The notes under the pieces: generated by a model
The model's input: the letters and a program-made list of their open reading frames with translations, nothing else
The model's database searches: none
Told to the model about the DNA's origin: nothing
Part shown: positions 41,601 through 46,678 of the stretch, piece by piece
How the letters are laid out: every line of letters starts with the position of its first letter
Numbering within the stretch: position 1 is the first letter of the stretch
Translations under genes and position numbers: made by a program
Source: Bartonella sp. M0283
Lineage (GTDB): Bacteria > Pseudomonadota > Alphaproteobacteria > Rhizobiales > Rhizobiaceae
Direction of reading: 5' to 3'
NCBI RefSeq assembly: GCF_016100455.1
Contig: NZ_JACFSK010000001.1
Location: forward strand, 62,001 to 126,000
Length of the DNA: 64,000 nucleotides

Positions 41601-43292
41601 ACTTATAAGAATACCATTTCCATGACATGGGCCGATTATAATGGTGATGGTTATATGGATTTATTCCTTGCCAAAAATCATCACGGTTGGCATTCCAACA
41701 GGGAAAGCCAGATCTTTTATAATAAAGGTGACGGGACCGGACAATTGCGTAATGCTGTCGGCTTGGGAGACGACCTTGACGGTCGCTGGTCGGTTGCAAT
41801 CGACTGGGATCACGATGGCAAAATGGATATTCTGGAGGTTCCAGGCTACGGCCAGAGTGCTGCGGGAACGAAGCTCTGGCATAATGGCGGCGTTGGTCTT
41901 GATGGTGCGGTCAAATGGGATAATTGGGATATTTTCGGTGCACAGGGTGGCCGTCTTTCCAGTGCCAATGGCGATGTCGATCCAAAGAGTATCACTGGCA
42001 GTGGTTATAACTACATTTATGGTATCGGGCTTGTAGACTATGATTGGGATGGTGCACTTGATGTCACCATGCAGCGTGACAACACCCAATCATCGCTCAT
42101 TTTGTCAAACAAAAACAAGGTCGGTTATGGAACGTCATTGCATCTTCGCATCACCGACAAGGATGGCGCCAATGTGTTCTATAACAATACCGTCCAACTT
42201 TTTGACTCTTCGGGAAAACTCGTCGCCGTGCAGGTTATCAATGCACAAGGTGGCATGGGTGTTTCCGACAATACAGGCCTTGTCCATTTCTATGGCTTGA
42301 AAGAAAATGAAACCTATTCGGTTGTTGTCTTGCGCAATACCGAGGGGCAATCGAATGATGTTGGCGGCATTGCCCACACCCGTACAACAGATACAAACGG
42401 TTATGGCAAAGAAAATACGATAGAAAACGTCAACACCTCGTGGACAGGTCTTAAAGCTGTTGAAGCCGACCATGCCTATATCCTGAACGCCAATAAAGAT
42501 GGCGACACGGTGACAACCGGTGCGGGAAACAATGATCCGGCAACCCAGGGCTATCGTCCGGGACTTGTCGGCACCGGTTATAATGATGTTTTCACTGCCG
42601 AAGCCGGTAGCCAGAGTTATTCCGGTGGCGGTGGCTGGAGAAATGATGCCGGTGAAAAATATTGGCAGGCGAGCGGTGGTGAAGACATTGTCGACTTTGG
42701 AAAATCGACTGTCGGTGTCACTGTCGATTTGAGTAACAGCGGCTATCAGTCGACGGGCTTCAACAACGCCAAGTTCAATGACATTGAAGGTATTTACGGC
42801 AGTAAATTCGACGATACTTTCACCGGTAACAAAGGCGACAATTTCTTTGACGGTCGCGCTGGTGACGACACCTATCACCTTGAAGCCGGTGGTCATGATC
42901 TTCTGCTTTATCGCCTGATCCAGCAGGATGACGCAACCGGTGGCAACGGCCATGATACAGCCTATGGCTTCACGGTTGGCACCTATATCGACGCCGACAA
43001 ATCCAAGATTGATGCCAATGCCGACCGCATTGATGTCAAGGACTTGTTGCAAGGCTACCGTGCCGATGCCGATGGTGCTGCCCATTACGACGACAAAGGC
43101 AAAGCCCAGATCGACTGGGGTGATAATATTAAGGACTTCCTTTCAACCCGTGTCGAAAACGGCAATACGATTTTGAGTATTGACCGTGATGGCAAGGGGG
43201 ATGCCTTCCAGTCAGCGGATATCCTCACCTTGAATGGAGTGAATACCGATCTCGAAACATTGTTGGCCAACCACCAGATCATCATCGGATGA
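23649..43292 (+). CDS. Giant Ig-repeat adhesin with beta-propeller head and RTX/type I secretion end
   Basis: A 6547-residue secreted surface protein. Residues 1-120 resemble the BapA prefix domain (NDLVINFADGKTVRIKNFF), followed by a Gly/Ala stretch and an Asp/His linker. Residues about 158-5694 hold about 49 bacterial Ig-like domains of roughly 95-120 residues, each with a 'DDTTPTLSGKG...VKIYD' strand and an 'AGN.S' end. Residues about 5697-6155 carry six DxNxDGxxD calcium loops (DYNHDGYID, DMNGDGYLD, DYNGDGYMD and others), as in FG-GAP/VCBS propellers, then an ASPIC/UnbV-like domain (about 6158-6225). RTX-type repeats follow near 6309 and 6384 (DDTFTGNKGDNFFDGRAGDD), and the last about 100 residues look like the T1SS target of the VCA0849 class. 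There is no Sec signal. The secretion genes follow directly. The function is most likely attachment or biofilm formation. Confidence 0.93.
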   Translation: MTKSDIIKQHPVVQLTEKSGSVDSGGKPLNFVLTADKESISNYSRAGNDLVINFADGKTVRIKNFFNAGHPICNLIFIDDGATWLTDFSQALSANGDGVVDSNVLYEEITDKSGYSNGVLLGILGAAGGISGAAAEASNDDNNHHDDGISTPPAAPLYSVINNNDPKNLLAVKNGGYLNDTTPLLSGKGTPGNTIRIHIDGFPDMTTKVNPDGTWSFELPKLTDGHYIAKVTQIDANGQVSKEANYEFNVDTHAPDAPTIAHGFDDVSPNPVGSDGTLKDGDYTNDKTPTLTGKGEPGSTVKIYDTDDKGNKTLVGTGTVGKDGNWSVETNKALSEGHHKLNTTLTDAAGNESAGTDFNINIDSSKPAKIENFRVEDNYPEITGALPLTGGTTDDETPVFAGKIGKDVTQIIIKLNGHEFVIDRNTLNEAGPQRGAGEKVIRDDGTFAFRLPQAYKLTNGNYNYEVYAKNKVGNESDHINGNFAFDRTIPPAIDSQNLDVIDNVGALTGSYKNWPKHQSDNAKVTDDNHATFKGKVPAGYDIGKISHINIYDGDTKIGEAKVNADGTFEYSQEWTKGQHRLSAAIVNKAGTIGSHSNPDDFNFFIDSDIAPAPTIEGVDDSKGAPHIDGHATNSNSFALNGNGPANGKVTVKLYDHNGKQVLDSTGHPVEWTTDVSAGGKWSVDTGDLSHLNPPLGDGQYSFKADAVDAKGTATNPSNVHNLERDTLAPDAPKISQGTDNVAPDPEGKDGTLHDGDYTNDKTPTLTGKGEPGGTVNIYDTDETGNRTLVGTGTVGNDGNWSVETTKPLSDGHHKLVTTVTDAAGNEGAGSEFNVNIDTSNPGKIEDFRVQDNYPEITGDLPLVGGKTDDDTPVFAGKISKDATHLIIKLNGHEFVIDRNTVNETGSQRGAGEKVIRDDGTFAFRLPQAYKLVNGHYDVEAYAKNSVGNESEHIKGDFDFERGVPPTINKEGLDLVDNVGSVTGSYKDWAIRDSDHKKVTDDNHAVFKGKIPSGYDISNVDHVNIYDNGKKIGEAKVKNDGSFEYSQEWLQGDHRLSAAIVNKFGTVGEQSNPDDYDFWVDLNRAGPPSIQQVQDDQGHYHESGYPTGSNSFFVTGGGPSSGKVTLRLYDKDGNPVKNFKGEPLEWTADVSKEGSWSVNTGDLSHLNPPLKDGDYSFKASAVDSKGTPTDPSGPHWLDRDTTAPDTPDAPKAMDNVGDKQGEITAGATTDDDTPTLSGKGKKGEVVKIYDNDGKTPIGETVVGDDGTWSFTPNPPLKGGDHNLTTTLTDAAGNESERSGAVKITVDKSGVEIFADGAHDDEGDIRKDVHDHGVTDDRTPTLYGRGTPNQTVVITDENGTEIGRTKVDGEGNWQLELPSQAGDNQEVTHTYHAKITNAAGNSQSVDFHLTIDTKAPDAPAIDKVIDNVGNKDNATSNTNGNKELHSGDTTDDTTPTFSGKGTVGDIIKLYDGNKLVGQTTVKEDGTWSVSPTSPITDLKGTHEFTTTATDPAGNESNHSGKFLLGFDTEPVPSIGSGKDEVDLIDDAGSIVGSYRDGEWATRQGQHGEKIVITDDTTPTLKGQLPTDLLNSGRISTINIYDNGQLLTRIPVSGDGRWEYTPTLKAGNNHNFEVAYENKAGVEGPHTSFPFVLDMATVGQTSIDSATTGDDNAPYTWGNSTKENIFHLQGSAPANSTITVYLKDDSGNVIHTFETTTSDGSGSWSETVDLSTVSVETRKAIADGRYSFVADARNDAGAVGAPSGDSWINRDTTAPEKPDIVKAEDNSGDKHGSIEEGGTYDEDSPHLSGKGEKNSIVTIYDNDKVIGETTVHEDGTWSWIPTTPLKAGAHSITTTLTDAAGNVSDKSDPLGFNLDLTSPEVKIDHAVDDYNKTAKDIANGGSTNDATPKLVGRGTPGQTVTIFDKTTGSTYTTIVKSDGTWECQLSAQQNAGEDKIHEYIASLTNNAGNKVEHQFSLHIDTTAPATPQLVEVIDNVGNDPATYPDGNRSLKNNDITDDTTPTFNGKGVAGDIIKLYTVNDKGERTLIGQTVVHEDGTWSVTPTVALTDDPNHSPTKYTFIVTETDSVGNESNPTDGYDLFIDRTAPVLDDSTIKLVDNKETNVGDFPSWLEKDDGKGGKIKLTNDDTPTMSGRAISSDTQSVNIYDNGKLIGSAKVDGNGDWSFTPPTGHGLGDGVHEWIARPVDKGGNEGQPTPAYKFEVDTKGPTGTLGSDIGLWDDEGPQTGEFDGANGTTAWNTNDQNHKVTDDKTPEIKGKLPAGSDVTKVHIYVDGALAGIVDVAADGTWSYTPHLSSGTHKIDARPADDAGNEGEGKTWNFDIAGAAPGMPAITGIYNNDGKQIDASHPDGKFIDKNQFTNDATPLIKGTGDTGSFINIYIGDKLVAKGVKVGGDGHWAVEIDPSLAGILPNGESWQIRASASDSAGQESDKTGFWPINVDTLKPLTPDLPKLDDHVGDKQGDVAQNTTIDDKAPTIHGKAAEGSVVVNIYDTVDGKTKLVQTVMSDAEGNWSYTPTDLGQGNHSITTTYTDKAGNISDKSPAFDFNIDSSAILVSINYAADNAGHIVKDLANGETTDDTTPTLVGSTSRNTVVTIKEGEKVIGTVTSDEHGNWSFELPKQTNGHHVYTAVVTAQNGNNAHSDFALDIDNTPPEAPDITRVQDDVPLKTDDLVSGDKTNDTKPTFYGEGNPGDTITIYDEIDGKLVKIGTATIGNDHQWVCTVDELLPGAHHFKLQTTNKLGVDSEKYTEYDLTVKTDVPTETTRLVSINEDRGLSDSDFKTGDDSLVFKFGVNEKLPAGYKVQVNIDGTWYDATYDETDGYWYYDHSNTHLAEGVHKVYGRVVDDAGNVKEGPAQDVAIDKTAPIGGDYTIVIDSYTDNVNEEGGSKSRGNGEATNDNTPTLNGHTSGMKAGDYVTVQVKIGNDWVTIGTATVDESGNWKFDVKGIPGGTAKDHLDDGYHEFRGVITDEAGNLGQASSGFGLDVATTPPPAINESGLDLFDDQLPTTGTIKKGTTTDDSRPTLKGAAHSVDPTKVGSINLYDNGTLIGTGKVNSDGSWSVEPTVPLRQGNHSFVAKPVDHAGNEQSQGTTAWDFNFVGHAPATPSIINVLDDKGETIQKNAVTNDSTPLIKGTGTTGSTVHIYVDDVEVATAKVKDDGTWETTLPTLSNPATDRNGTSHNIKAQAVDPAGNWSHETGEYPIIVDRQAPDAPDAPTAKDDQGNTITGTTADSTPTLSGKVNGNQPGDKVNIYQDGVKVGEAKVNDQGEWSWTPKNPLGKGNHQFQTSLSDAAGNESGKGTATNITVDTSTVKVSIDYLVDDQAPLESHVTNNNKTNDRTPLIVGKATPNSDVILTYTDANNQVHQLAKVRTDGEGNWSYQVKDSEKLDAGHYVIHAETTDASGGKSTADFNFDIDITNNQKPSIDRVTDDVGAVQNDVGSGESTDDTTPTIIGSGAKPYQTVNIYDQEENSNGEKGESKLIGSAIADGEGKWSFTPPSPLGGDTTHHLSATTVDEVGNESEHSSNYDVIVDIKSPEPIANDTVSVTDDVKNDANDFTGKLEKDQYTNDNRPEYSGKAPSDAKTVNIYDNGKLIGSTKVKEDGTWSFTPDETHKLSEGKHTLTARPVDNAGNEGTDCQGSEFIVDTIAPGAVPTISGVSNDTGPKDDDLITQDRNPTIFVTVNQPLADNEHVEISLDDGLTWVTASYNKDTGKYYYAVGHELTDQVYHVKARVVDAAGNVGQNTTRDLTVDNTPPLDGYTVTIDKFHDDVENNVGDYPSGTATNDKTPLLKGTVKGAHEGDVVHLYYRDSQGNLHSVADNIHLTSNGDGTYSWQYQFSELAEGNYQYVAVVKDAAGNEGASSNDFLLTVDVTGPLWGNANSIKLVDDQQPDIGDIPHSGGVTDDNYPEVQAGAGTVTGAAGGIVELYDGNTKIGEGLIEADGSFKIVPNKAITPGQHRFHLVAVDPAGNRTPLQDVEWNFNFAGHAPGTPSITNIIDDYNNPEGKSVYLQKGQSTDDATPTLHGMGTKGTRIHIFKNGQEINTDDNPVIVGDDGTWTFKLPAAYALKDTSTDGLGTHYNFAVQAVDQTGVPSSKTGEYPIVYDNHAPNQPDVPSLQSDQEPGIGTIENNGTTPDQTPTFSGTVQNPQVGDKVTIYNKVDGQYVKIGETTVDPSSGKWSWTPENPLAKGDYEFATSVTDAAGNESAKSQSTTVTVDPTNVDVSILYAVDDQKKSTEDYTGRISDGGLTNDATPDLHGRATPNSTVTIYTDVGGVRTEFGKVYADSNGDWAFVWPQDKQLPDGSYTIVAEATLPNNSTKSDSFKLVVDTQNDHVPEIASASDDVGANQSDDLASGAASDDTTPTLKGHGAEPNGIVNIYDTVNGETHLVDSVKADSNGDWEYSVQSPLPEGEHHFQATSVDAAGNESAKSPVFDYTIDLTAPDALQSVNLTDDVPETTGTISNNGMTNDDRPTYSGSATADIDKVFIYDHGVKIGEAKVVNNNGQYTWSYTPDTALANGDHSFQAKPVDAVGNIGIPTGAWNFKVLTGTIATKPTIVGISQDTGFDANDYITSDTQPTIYITTSAKLNAANGEKVQINIGGQWYDTEFDEASGRYFFRPVTALPASANGTNYIIQTRIIDNAGRTSDIDEKTMTLDNQGPDGTITLDKFVDNVGVEQDFSSHTEKNYTDDRTPELHGTVSGAKSGDYVVIYLADKDGNILKDENGKPIKLGSIHPDGTNWKFTPNLDEAHYPDNKDYYFVAVLEDKAGNQGPKSPPLGLSLTTEGPDWSGSKDFDVYDDQAPDIGIIGENNKPHVTDDNRPTVKGKAGSLDPAEVDSVLLYDSDPSDPNAKPIGKKTINSDGSWEVEPDSPLMPGHHRFWVVPVNHAGVVGKTKSDVFEFDLIGHAPGTPSVTQIGHDDDPNVVFPDNQIQQNGITRDNTPFIKGTGTKGSYVKIYDQFNGEDRLLETVKVDNDGHWETSLQGLDDGTHKIWVQATDAGGNKSAATAPYPFVVDTTPPDSPGRATITSDVAPNKSVISDDSTDHGTTNDTTPTFSGKIDKSQPGDVVTIYDGDKAIGETKVNPDGSWSFTPTTPLDKGEHHFTTSVKDAAGNESNRGFGTDITIADNGNTVTVDYAVDNVDPIKGPIANGGHTDDTTPELHGTAPAGSTVTVYSDATKQTRIGDPCIVGSEGKWSIGLTEQAAGEHNYYVEATGTDGTVLAGQDFKLNIDNGEPDRPTITEVTDDVGLIQGAVANGGSRVDNGTTDDTNPTIKGTAPKNSLVIIYDNGKEIGRVYADGEGKWSYTTGAMLTEDDHKFTAVSQNAEGKTSGVSNEYVVTVDITAPKQITGETVQDNVLPNSANGEDGPAIIKVNQNDHTNDDSPIFSGTAPSDAKKVRIYDNNKLIAEVDVDSDHTWFWEAGNRNSDAKLANGSHSLTARPVDAAGNEGPASEAHAFIVDKTVPGAKATLDSITDDTGFESSDFTTQDKTLLFSFKVDGTLKDTDKVQALINNEWYDLTYNSANGKWELDWRNKPALADGSYVIKTRVISSTGVYDHDATDKSAKTVVIDSDGSAQHSEFIGFTGKTGKVFQNGEYVDVTNPVLQGKISGNLADLEDGAKIGIYRDHVLLGYVEKSQIKPDGTFSFKLPDGSLTDHHSYIFTTAIVSNSGYVGEMHNVEVRVDTTGAANVPDYGKSNRNKPTDTDGDLSYTQAVALNNNGEWQVISNSNVWVFRNNSNGKADGYYLDYSPGVAAKTVDQFWWSGEKALFGSYTMADYNHDGYIDVWTTKACYAYYTTAAYVGTGDNQWNYVDVKYIDMFNGTAIENHLGGIATFDMNGDGYLDVIQGDSGIDSGSVFLNKGATSSSLNGSQFIGMGRQFGGNQSPLTTNFMTDHHVSAIDLDNNGTIDFAGNGLINDTTGVSGYGNNWYQLMTLMNSGVSAPNGVYGANWSVNQHFDDSLPSFGNGYDDFIGQDTYKNTISMTWADYNGDGYMDLFLAKNHHGWHSNRESQIFYNKGDGTGQLRNAVGLGDDLDGRWSVAIDWDHDGKMDILEVPGYGQSAAGTKLWHNGGVGLDGAVKWDNWDIFGAQGGRLSSANGDVDPKSITGSGYNYIYGIGLVDYDWDGALDVTMQRDNTQSSLILSNKNKVGYGTSLHLRITDKDGANVFYNNTVQLFDSSGKLVAVQVINAQGGMGVSDNTGLVHFYGLKENETYSVVVLRNTEGQSNDVGGIAHTRTTDTNGYGKENTIENVNTSWTGLKAVEADHAYILNANKDGDTVTTGAGNNDPATQGYRPGLVGTGYNDVFTAEAGSQSYSGGGGWRNDAGEKYWQASGGEDIVDFGKSTVGVTVDLSNSGYQSTGFNNAKFNDIEGIYGSKFDDTFTGNKGDNFFDGRAGDDTYHLEAGGHDLLLYRLIQQDDATGGNGHDTAYGFTVGTYIDADKSKIDANADRIDVKDLLQGYRADADGAAHYDDKGKAQIDWGDNIKDFLSTRVENGNTILSIDRDGKGDAFQSADILTLNGVNTDLETLLANHQIIIG
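24414..27260 (+). repeat. Tandem 1,422-bp duplication (four-Ig block) within the adhesin gene
   Basis: The block starting at 24414 (GATGCGCCG...) recurs from 25836, an offset of 1,422 bases or exactly 474 codons. Both copies encode the same four Ig domains in the same order, with matching unusual segments such as IKLNGHEFVIDRNT, RGAGEKVIRDDGTFAFRLPQ and DTGDLSHLNPPL. Many silent and some coding differences show that the duplication is not very recent. Confidence 0.85.
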
Positions 43293-43300
43293 TCCCCATT

Positions 43301-43327
43301 GATGGCGGATCAACTTCGCCATCTTTT
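43301..43327 (+). terminator. Hairpin with T-run just after the adhesin stop
   Basis: GATGGCG (43301-43307) pairs with CGCCATC (43317-43323) around a 9-nt loop, followed by TTTT. It sits 9 bases after the adhesin stop. It may reduce read-through into the secretion genes, and it argues against the ATG at 43302, inside the stem, as start of the next gene. Confidence 0.6.
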
Positions 43328-43379
43328 CCGAAACCAAGCTCGGGTCTTCAAAAATCGCTTTATAGCGTGGAGAAAAAAA

Positions 43380-45185
43380 GTGCTGGATGTCAGACGCGTG
43401 AAAAAAATTGCAATTATCGGTGGGGGGCTGTCCGGCTGGCTCTCCGCTCTGATGTTGCGGCGCGTATTCAGTGCCAATGTCGATATTGCCGTTTTCGAGG
43501 ACCCGAATTTCCCTTGTTTCAAAGGGGGCGAAGGTGGGCTTCATCATTTTATCGCAATGGTTCGTCGTCTGAACATTGATCTTCAGCATTTTGTCCACAC
43601 GACAAAGCCGACATTCAAGATGGGCAATGTCTTTCGCGGTTTCCGCAATGGCAGTGCGCGCGACATTTTCTACAATCTTCATCCGGGCATGAACGATCAT
43701 CTTGAAGAACTTGATTTTTCCCTTTACGGCTTTTGGCCTTATCTTGCCACTGCCATTGCTTCGGGCGTTCCGCTCGAAACAATTTTTCCGGCTTTCGCAT
43801 TGATTGAACAGAAGGCTTCCCAGATCGAAGCCACTGCCGTTTTCAATACACATAGAAGCGGTGTGGAACCGACTTTGCATTTTGATTGTCGTCTGGTGGT
43901 CGATTATCTCAAAAAAATCGGCATAGAGCGGCAGATCCGTACATTCGCGAGAAAAGTCGTCGACTTCGAGATTTCACCGGATGGTCATGTAGACGCCCTT
44001 AAACTCTCTGGTGGAGATATTTTCAACGTCGATTTCGTTATCGACGCTTCAGGTCTCAGACATTTGCTCGTCGGGCAAAAATTGAATGGTAAATGGCATT
44101 CTTTTTCCGATAGTCTGCTCACCAATTGCGCAATCGATTTCAGGCTTGCAAATAACGGGGCTAGAATTGACCTCGTTAGCGAATATTCTGCAACCCCGGC
44201 CGGATATATCTGCCGGATACCGTTAAGCGACCATTATAGCGGCATGCATGTTTTTTCAAATAATCATACCGACTGGTTACGCGCTAAAAGAGAAGTGGAA
44301 TTGCTTTTCGGGTCACCCGTCGCAGCGCGGCCGGTTATTACATTCGATCCGGGAAATTTTGAAAAAGCATGGCTAGGAAATGCCATAGCAATCGGTGTTT
44401 CCTCGGGATATCTCGGACCTTTGCAAGCAAGTGCTACGGAAACCACAATCCATCAAATTGCACGATTGGAACGCATATTATTGGAAAGTAACGGCGTTAT
44501 TGGCGAGCATATTATTGAAGATTACAATAAATCCAATGACGGGGCTTTCAAAGCCAATGCCGATTTTTTAAGGATGCATTTTGATGGCGGGCGACGCGAT
44601 ACAGAGTTCTGGCGCGATGCCGCATCGGCAGGGCGTTCTTCACACTATCAGGAAAGGCTTGCCTGTTTTGCCGAACGCTTGCCGCGCTTCATCGATTTTG
44701 AAAATTACGGCGCCGGTTTCCCTCCTTTATATCATTTACTTGATTGGCTTTTTATTGCTTCTTCACTTGGAATTGTGAGCAAGCTTGCGGCTTTGAACGA
44801 GCTTGAGGGACTTCCCCTCAATATCCGCGATAAAATGGAACGCTATGGACGCAATATTTTGGCGCGCGGCAATGCACAAAATGAATTGGGGGCAAAAAGC
44901 GAATTACCTCTGCAAAACGGGTTAAGTGCAGAAGGCGAATTAAGTGCACAAAATAAATTAAGCGCGGAAAACGGATTAAACGCGCAAAGTAAATTCAACG
45001 CACAGAAAAATGTGCCACTTGTTTCCGGACACTCTTTCGGGCAGGAGCCGCTTCATGAGGAGGGAAAAATCAAGAGAGCCGGACAAAATTGGCAACCGGT
45101 TGGTTACCAGTTCCAATTTGTCAATCATGCGCGGTTTTCCCAAACGGGAACGGAACAGGAAAAAGGGGGTATTCATGCGGGTTAG
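43380..45185 (+). CDS. Flavin-dependent halogenase-like FAD protein inside the secretion operon
   Basis: A 601-residue protein of the tryptophan-halogenase family. The FAD-binding GGGLSG is at residues 14-19, KGGEGGLHHF at 48-57 matches the GEAT.P loop, PTFKMG at 77-82 places Lys80 where the catalytic lysine (K79 of PrnA) is expected, and GPLQASATETTIHQ resembles the PLESTSIH flavin segment. GGRRDTEFWRDA is also family-like. The diagnostic WxWxIP is changed to YICRIP (276-281), so halogenation is uncertain. The start GTG at 43380 is chosen for GTGGAG seven bases upstream; ATG 43302 is an alternative. The last about 75 residues are a hexapeptide-repeat tail. The 3' end overlaps the tolC-type gene by 11 bases, so it is coupled to the secretion system. 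It may modify the adhesin or a small molecule. Confidence 0.75.
   Translation: MLDVRRVKKIAIIGGGLSGWLSALMLRRVFSANVDIAVFEDPNFPCFKGGEGGLHHFIAMVRRLNIDLQHFVHTTKPTFKMGNVFRGFRNGSARDIFYNLHPGMNDHLEELDFSLYGFWPYLATAIASGVPLETIFPAFALIEQKASQIEATAVFNTHRSGVEPTLHFDCRLVVDYLKKIGIERQIRTFARKVVDFEISPDGHVDALKLSGGDIFNVDFVIDASGLRHLLVGQKLNGKWHSFSDSLLTNCAIDFRLANNGARIDLVSEYSATPAGYICRIPLSDHYSGMHVFSNNHTDWLRAKREVELLFGSPVAARPVITFDPGNFEKAWLGNAIAIGVSSGYLGPLQASATETTIHQIARLERILLESNGVIGEHIIEDYNKSNDGAFKANADFLRMHFDGGRRDTEFWRDAASAGRSSHYQERLACFAERLPRFIDFENYGAGFPPLYHLLDWLFIASSLGIVSKLAALNELEGLPLNIRDKMERYGRNILARGNAQNELGAKSELPLQNGLSAEGELSAQNKLSAENGLNAQSKFNAQKNVPLVSGHSFGQEPLHEEGKIKRAGQNWQPVGYQFQFVNHARFSQTGTEQEKGGIHAG
44874..45017 (+). 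repeat. 18-bp coding repeat, eight hexapeptides A-x-x-x-L-x
   Basis: Eight consecutive six-residue units near the end of the halogenase-like protein: AQNELG, AKSELP, LQNGLS, AEGELS, AQNKLS, AENGLN, AQSKFN, AQKNVP. The period is exactly 18 bases. The spacing does not match the left-handed beta-helix consensus; a helical or disordered tail is likelier. Confidence 0.85.
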
Positions 45186-46668
45186 CCTCTATCGCAATCG
45201 TCAGTCCGCTGTGCAGCAGAAAATGGCTTTATGGGCAAGCAGTGCGCTTTTGTGTTTTGTGTTGGTCGGGGTTACCGGTTGCACGACACCACGCTCGAAC
45301 CAATCCCGTATTGTGCGTCATCAACAAGCAAAAACAGCACCTCTCCCCGATGGTCAAAAGGCAAAAACTCTAAGCTATAAGGAATCGGGTTCCGAAAATC
45401 GGAAATTGACACATGCGCCATCATCGACAAAACCCGATGATGCTGTGACAACAATTTCGACTGACCGGATAGGCTTGAAAGATGCTGTCGGTATTGCTTT
45501 GGCCCGCCATCCGGATATCGGAAGGGCAAATGCAATTGTTGCGCAAAGCAAAGCGCAGATTGCGATTGAAAAGGCAGCCTGGTACCCGACATTCCAATAT
45601 AGCCTCAATCCCGGTTATAACCGTTATTATAATTCCGGTAACAATAATAATGATGCCGGCAATGTGCGCGGTACGGTTGGCGCTTCGCAACTCATCTATG
45701 ATTTTGGCAGAACGTCAAGTCGCATAGGTGCAGCCCGGGCCACAAACGAAAAACAGACCCATCAATTGAATAGCACAATGGAAGATGTGGCTGAGAATAT
45801 TGCCAATATTTTCGTTGAACTTTCCGCTGCACAGGAATTGATTGGCGCGGCAGAACGTGAAACCCGGCTTTTGAGTGATACCCATAACAAGATCAGCCAA
45901 CGCGTGCGTGCAGGTCTTTCCGACGCCTCCGATCTCAATCAGGCCGAGGTCGGGATGCAACGGGCAAAATCCGATCTTTTACAAGCAACAACGCGCTTTG
46001 ATGTAGCAGCCGGAAAATTTTCGCAAATTACCGGTTTTCGCCCGCAAAAAGTGAAAACTCTCGCTGAAACAACACGCTTTATGGACAGTTTGAGCAATGG
46101 CGAAAACGACATTGACAATACGCCGGCAGTTCTTGCCGCAGAAGCGGAAGTCAAAGCATCCCAACAGCGGCTACGTTTGGCCAAAGCCGAACGGTTTCCC
46201 GCCGTCAGTCTCGGCGTGAGCCAGTCCGGTGCTACCGGACAGCGCAATGCAACCAATGATAGCACTTTTGTCGGTCTGCAATTGAGCGGACAATTTTCTT
46301 CCGGAAAGCGCGAAAAATACCAGATAGAAGCAGCAGAAGCAGAATTGAATGCTGCCCGTCAGGCGGCCGAAAACGAAAAGCTTGTATCGCGCACAACCAG
46401 AGGTGCGGCTGAAACGGAAGAAAGGGGCGCCACCGAGCGTATGGATAATGCCCGCCAGATGATGAATTTGTCGCTTTCTTCGCGCGATCTCTATTGGCAG
46501 CAATATACATTGAACAAGCGTCCATTAACCGATGTCATCAATGCCGAACGCGACGCGTTCGTTGCTGAAAGTGACCAGATTACAGCTTTATCCGATCGCC
46601 TCTATGCAAAAATCAAAGCCTATTATGCAGGTGGGCAATTGGTCAGTCGTTTGCGTGAGCGTAGTTGA
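45175..46668 (+). CDS. TolC family outer-membrane lipoprotein of type I secretion system 1
   Basis: A 497-residue outer-membrane channel. The start at 45175 has AAAAGGGGG upstream; the frame runs open another 55 codons into the preceding gene without family features. The signal sequence ends in a lipobox (VGVTGC, Cys at about 36), followed by a long Ser/Lys-rich linker. The TolC repeats follow: LKDAVGIALARHPDIGRANA at the first helix, and YPTFQYSLNPGYN and QLIYDFGRTSSRI in the first barrel segment, with the second half repeating the pattern (AEAEVKASQQRLRLAKAERFPA). It overlaps the halogenase-like gene by 11 bases and is followed after 10 bases by the ABC exporter. It forms the exit duct for the giant adhesin. 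Confidence 0.88.
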   Translation: MRVSLYRNRQSAVQQKMALWASSALLCFVLVGVTGCTTPRSNQSRIVRHQQAKTAPLPDGQKAKTLSYKESGSENRKLTHAPSSTKPDDAVTTISTDRIGLKDAVGIALARHPDIGRANAIVAQSKAQIAIEKAAWYPTFQYSLNPGYNRYYNSGNNNNDAGNVRGTVGASQLIYDFGRTSSRIGAARATNEKQTHQLNSTMEDVAENIANIFVELSAAQELIGAAERETRLLSDTHNKISQRVRAGLSDASDLNQAEVGMQRAKSDLLQATTRFDVAAGKFSQITGFRPQKVKTLAETTRFMDSLSNGENDIDNTPAVLAAEAEVKASQQRLRLAKAERFPAVSLGVSQSGATGQRNATNDSTFVGLQLSGQFSSGKREKYQIEAAEAELNAARQAAENEKLVSRTTRGAAETEERGATERMDNARQMMNLSLSSRDLYWQQYTLNKRPLTDVINAERDAFVAESDQITALSDRLYAKIKAYYAGGQLVSRLRERS

Positions 46669-46678
46669 GAGTTTTGTC

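Noticed and set aside
43302..43379. Earlier ATG start for the halogenase-like gene
   Set aside because: The ATG lies inside a terminator-like stem and has no clear ribosome-binding site; GTG 43380 has GTGGAG at good distance. It cannot be fully excluded.
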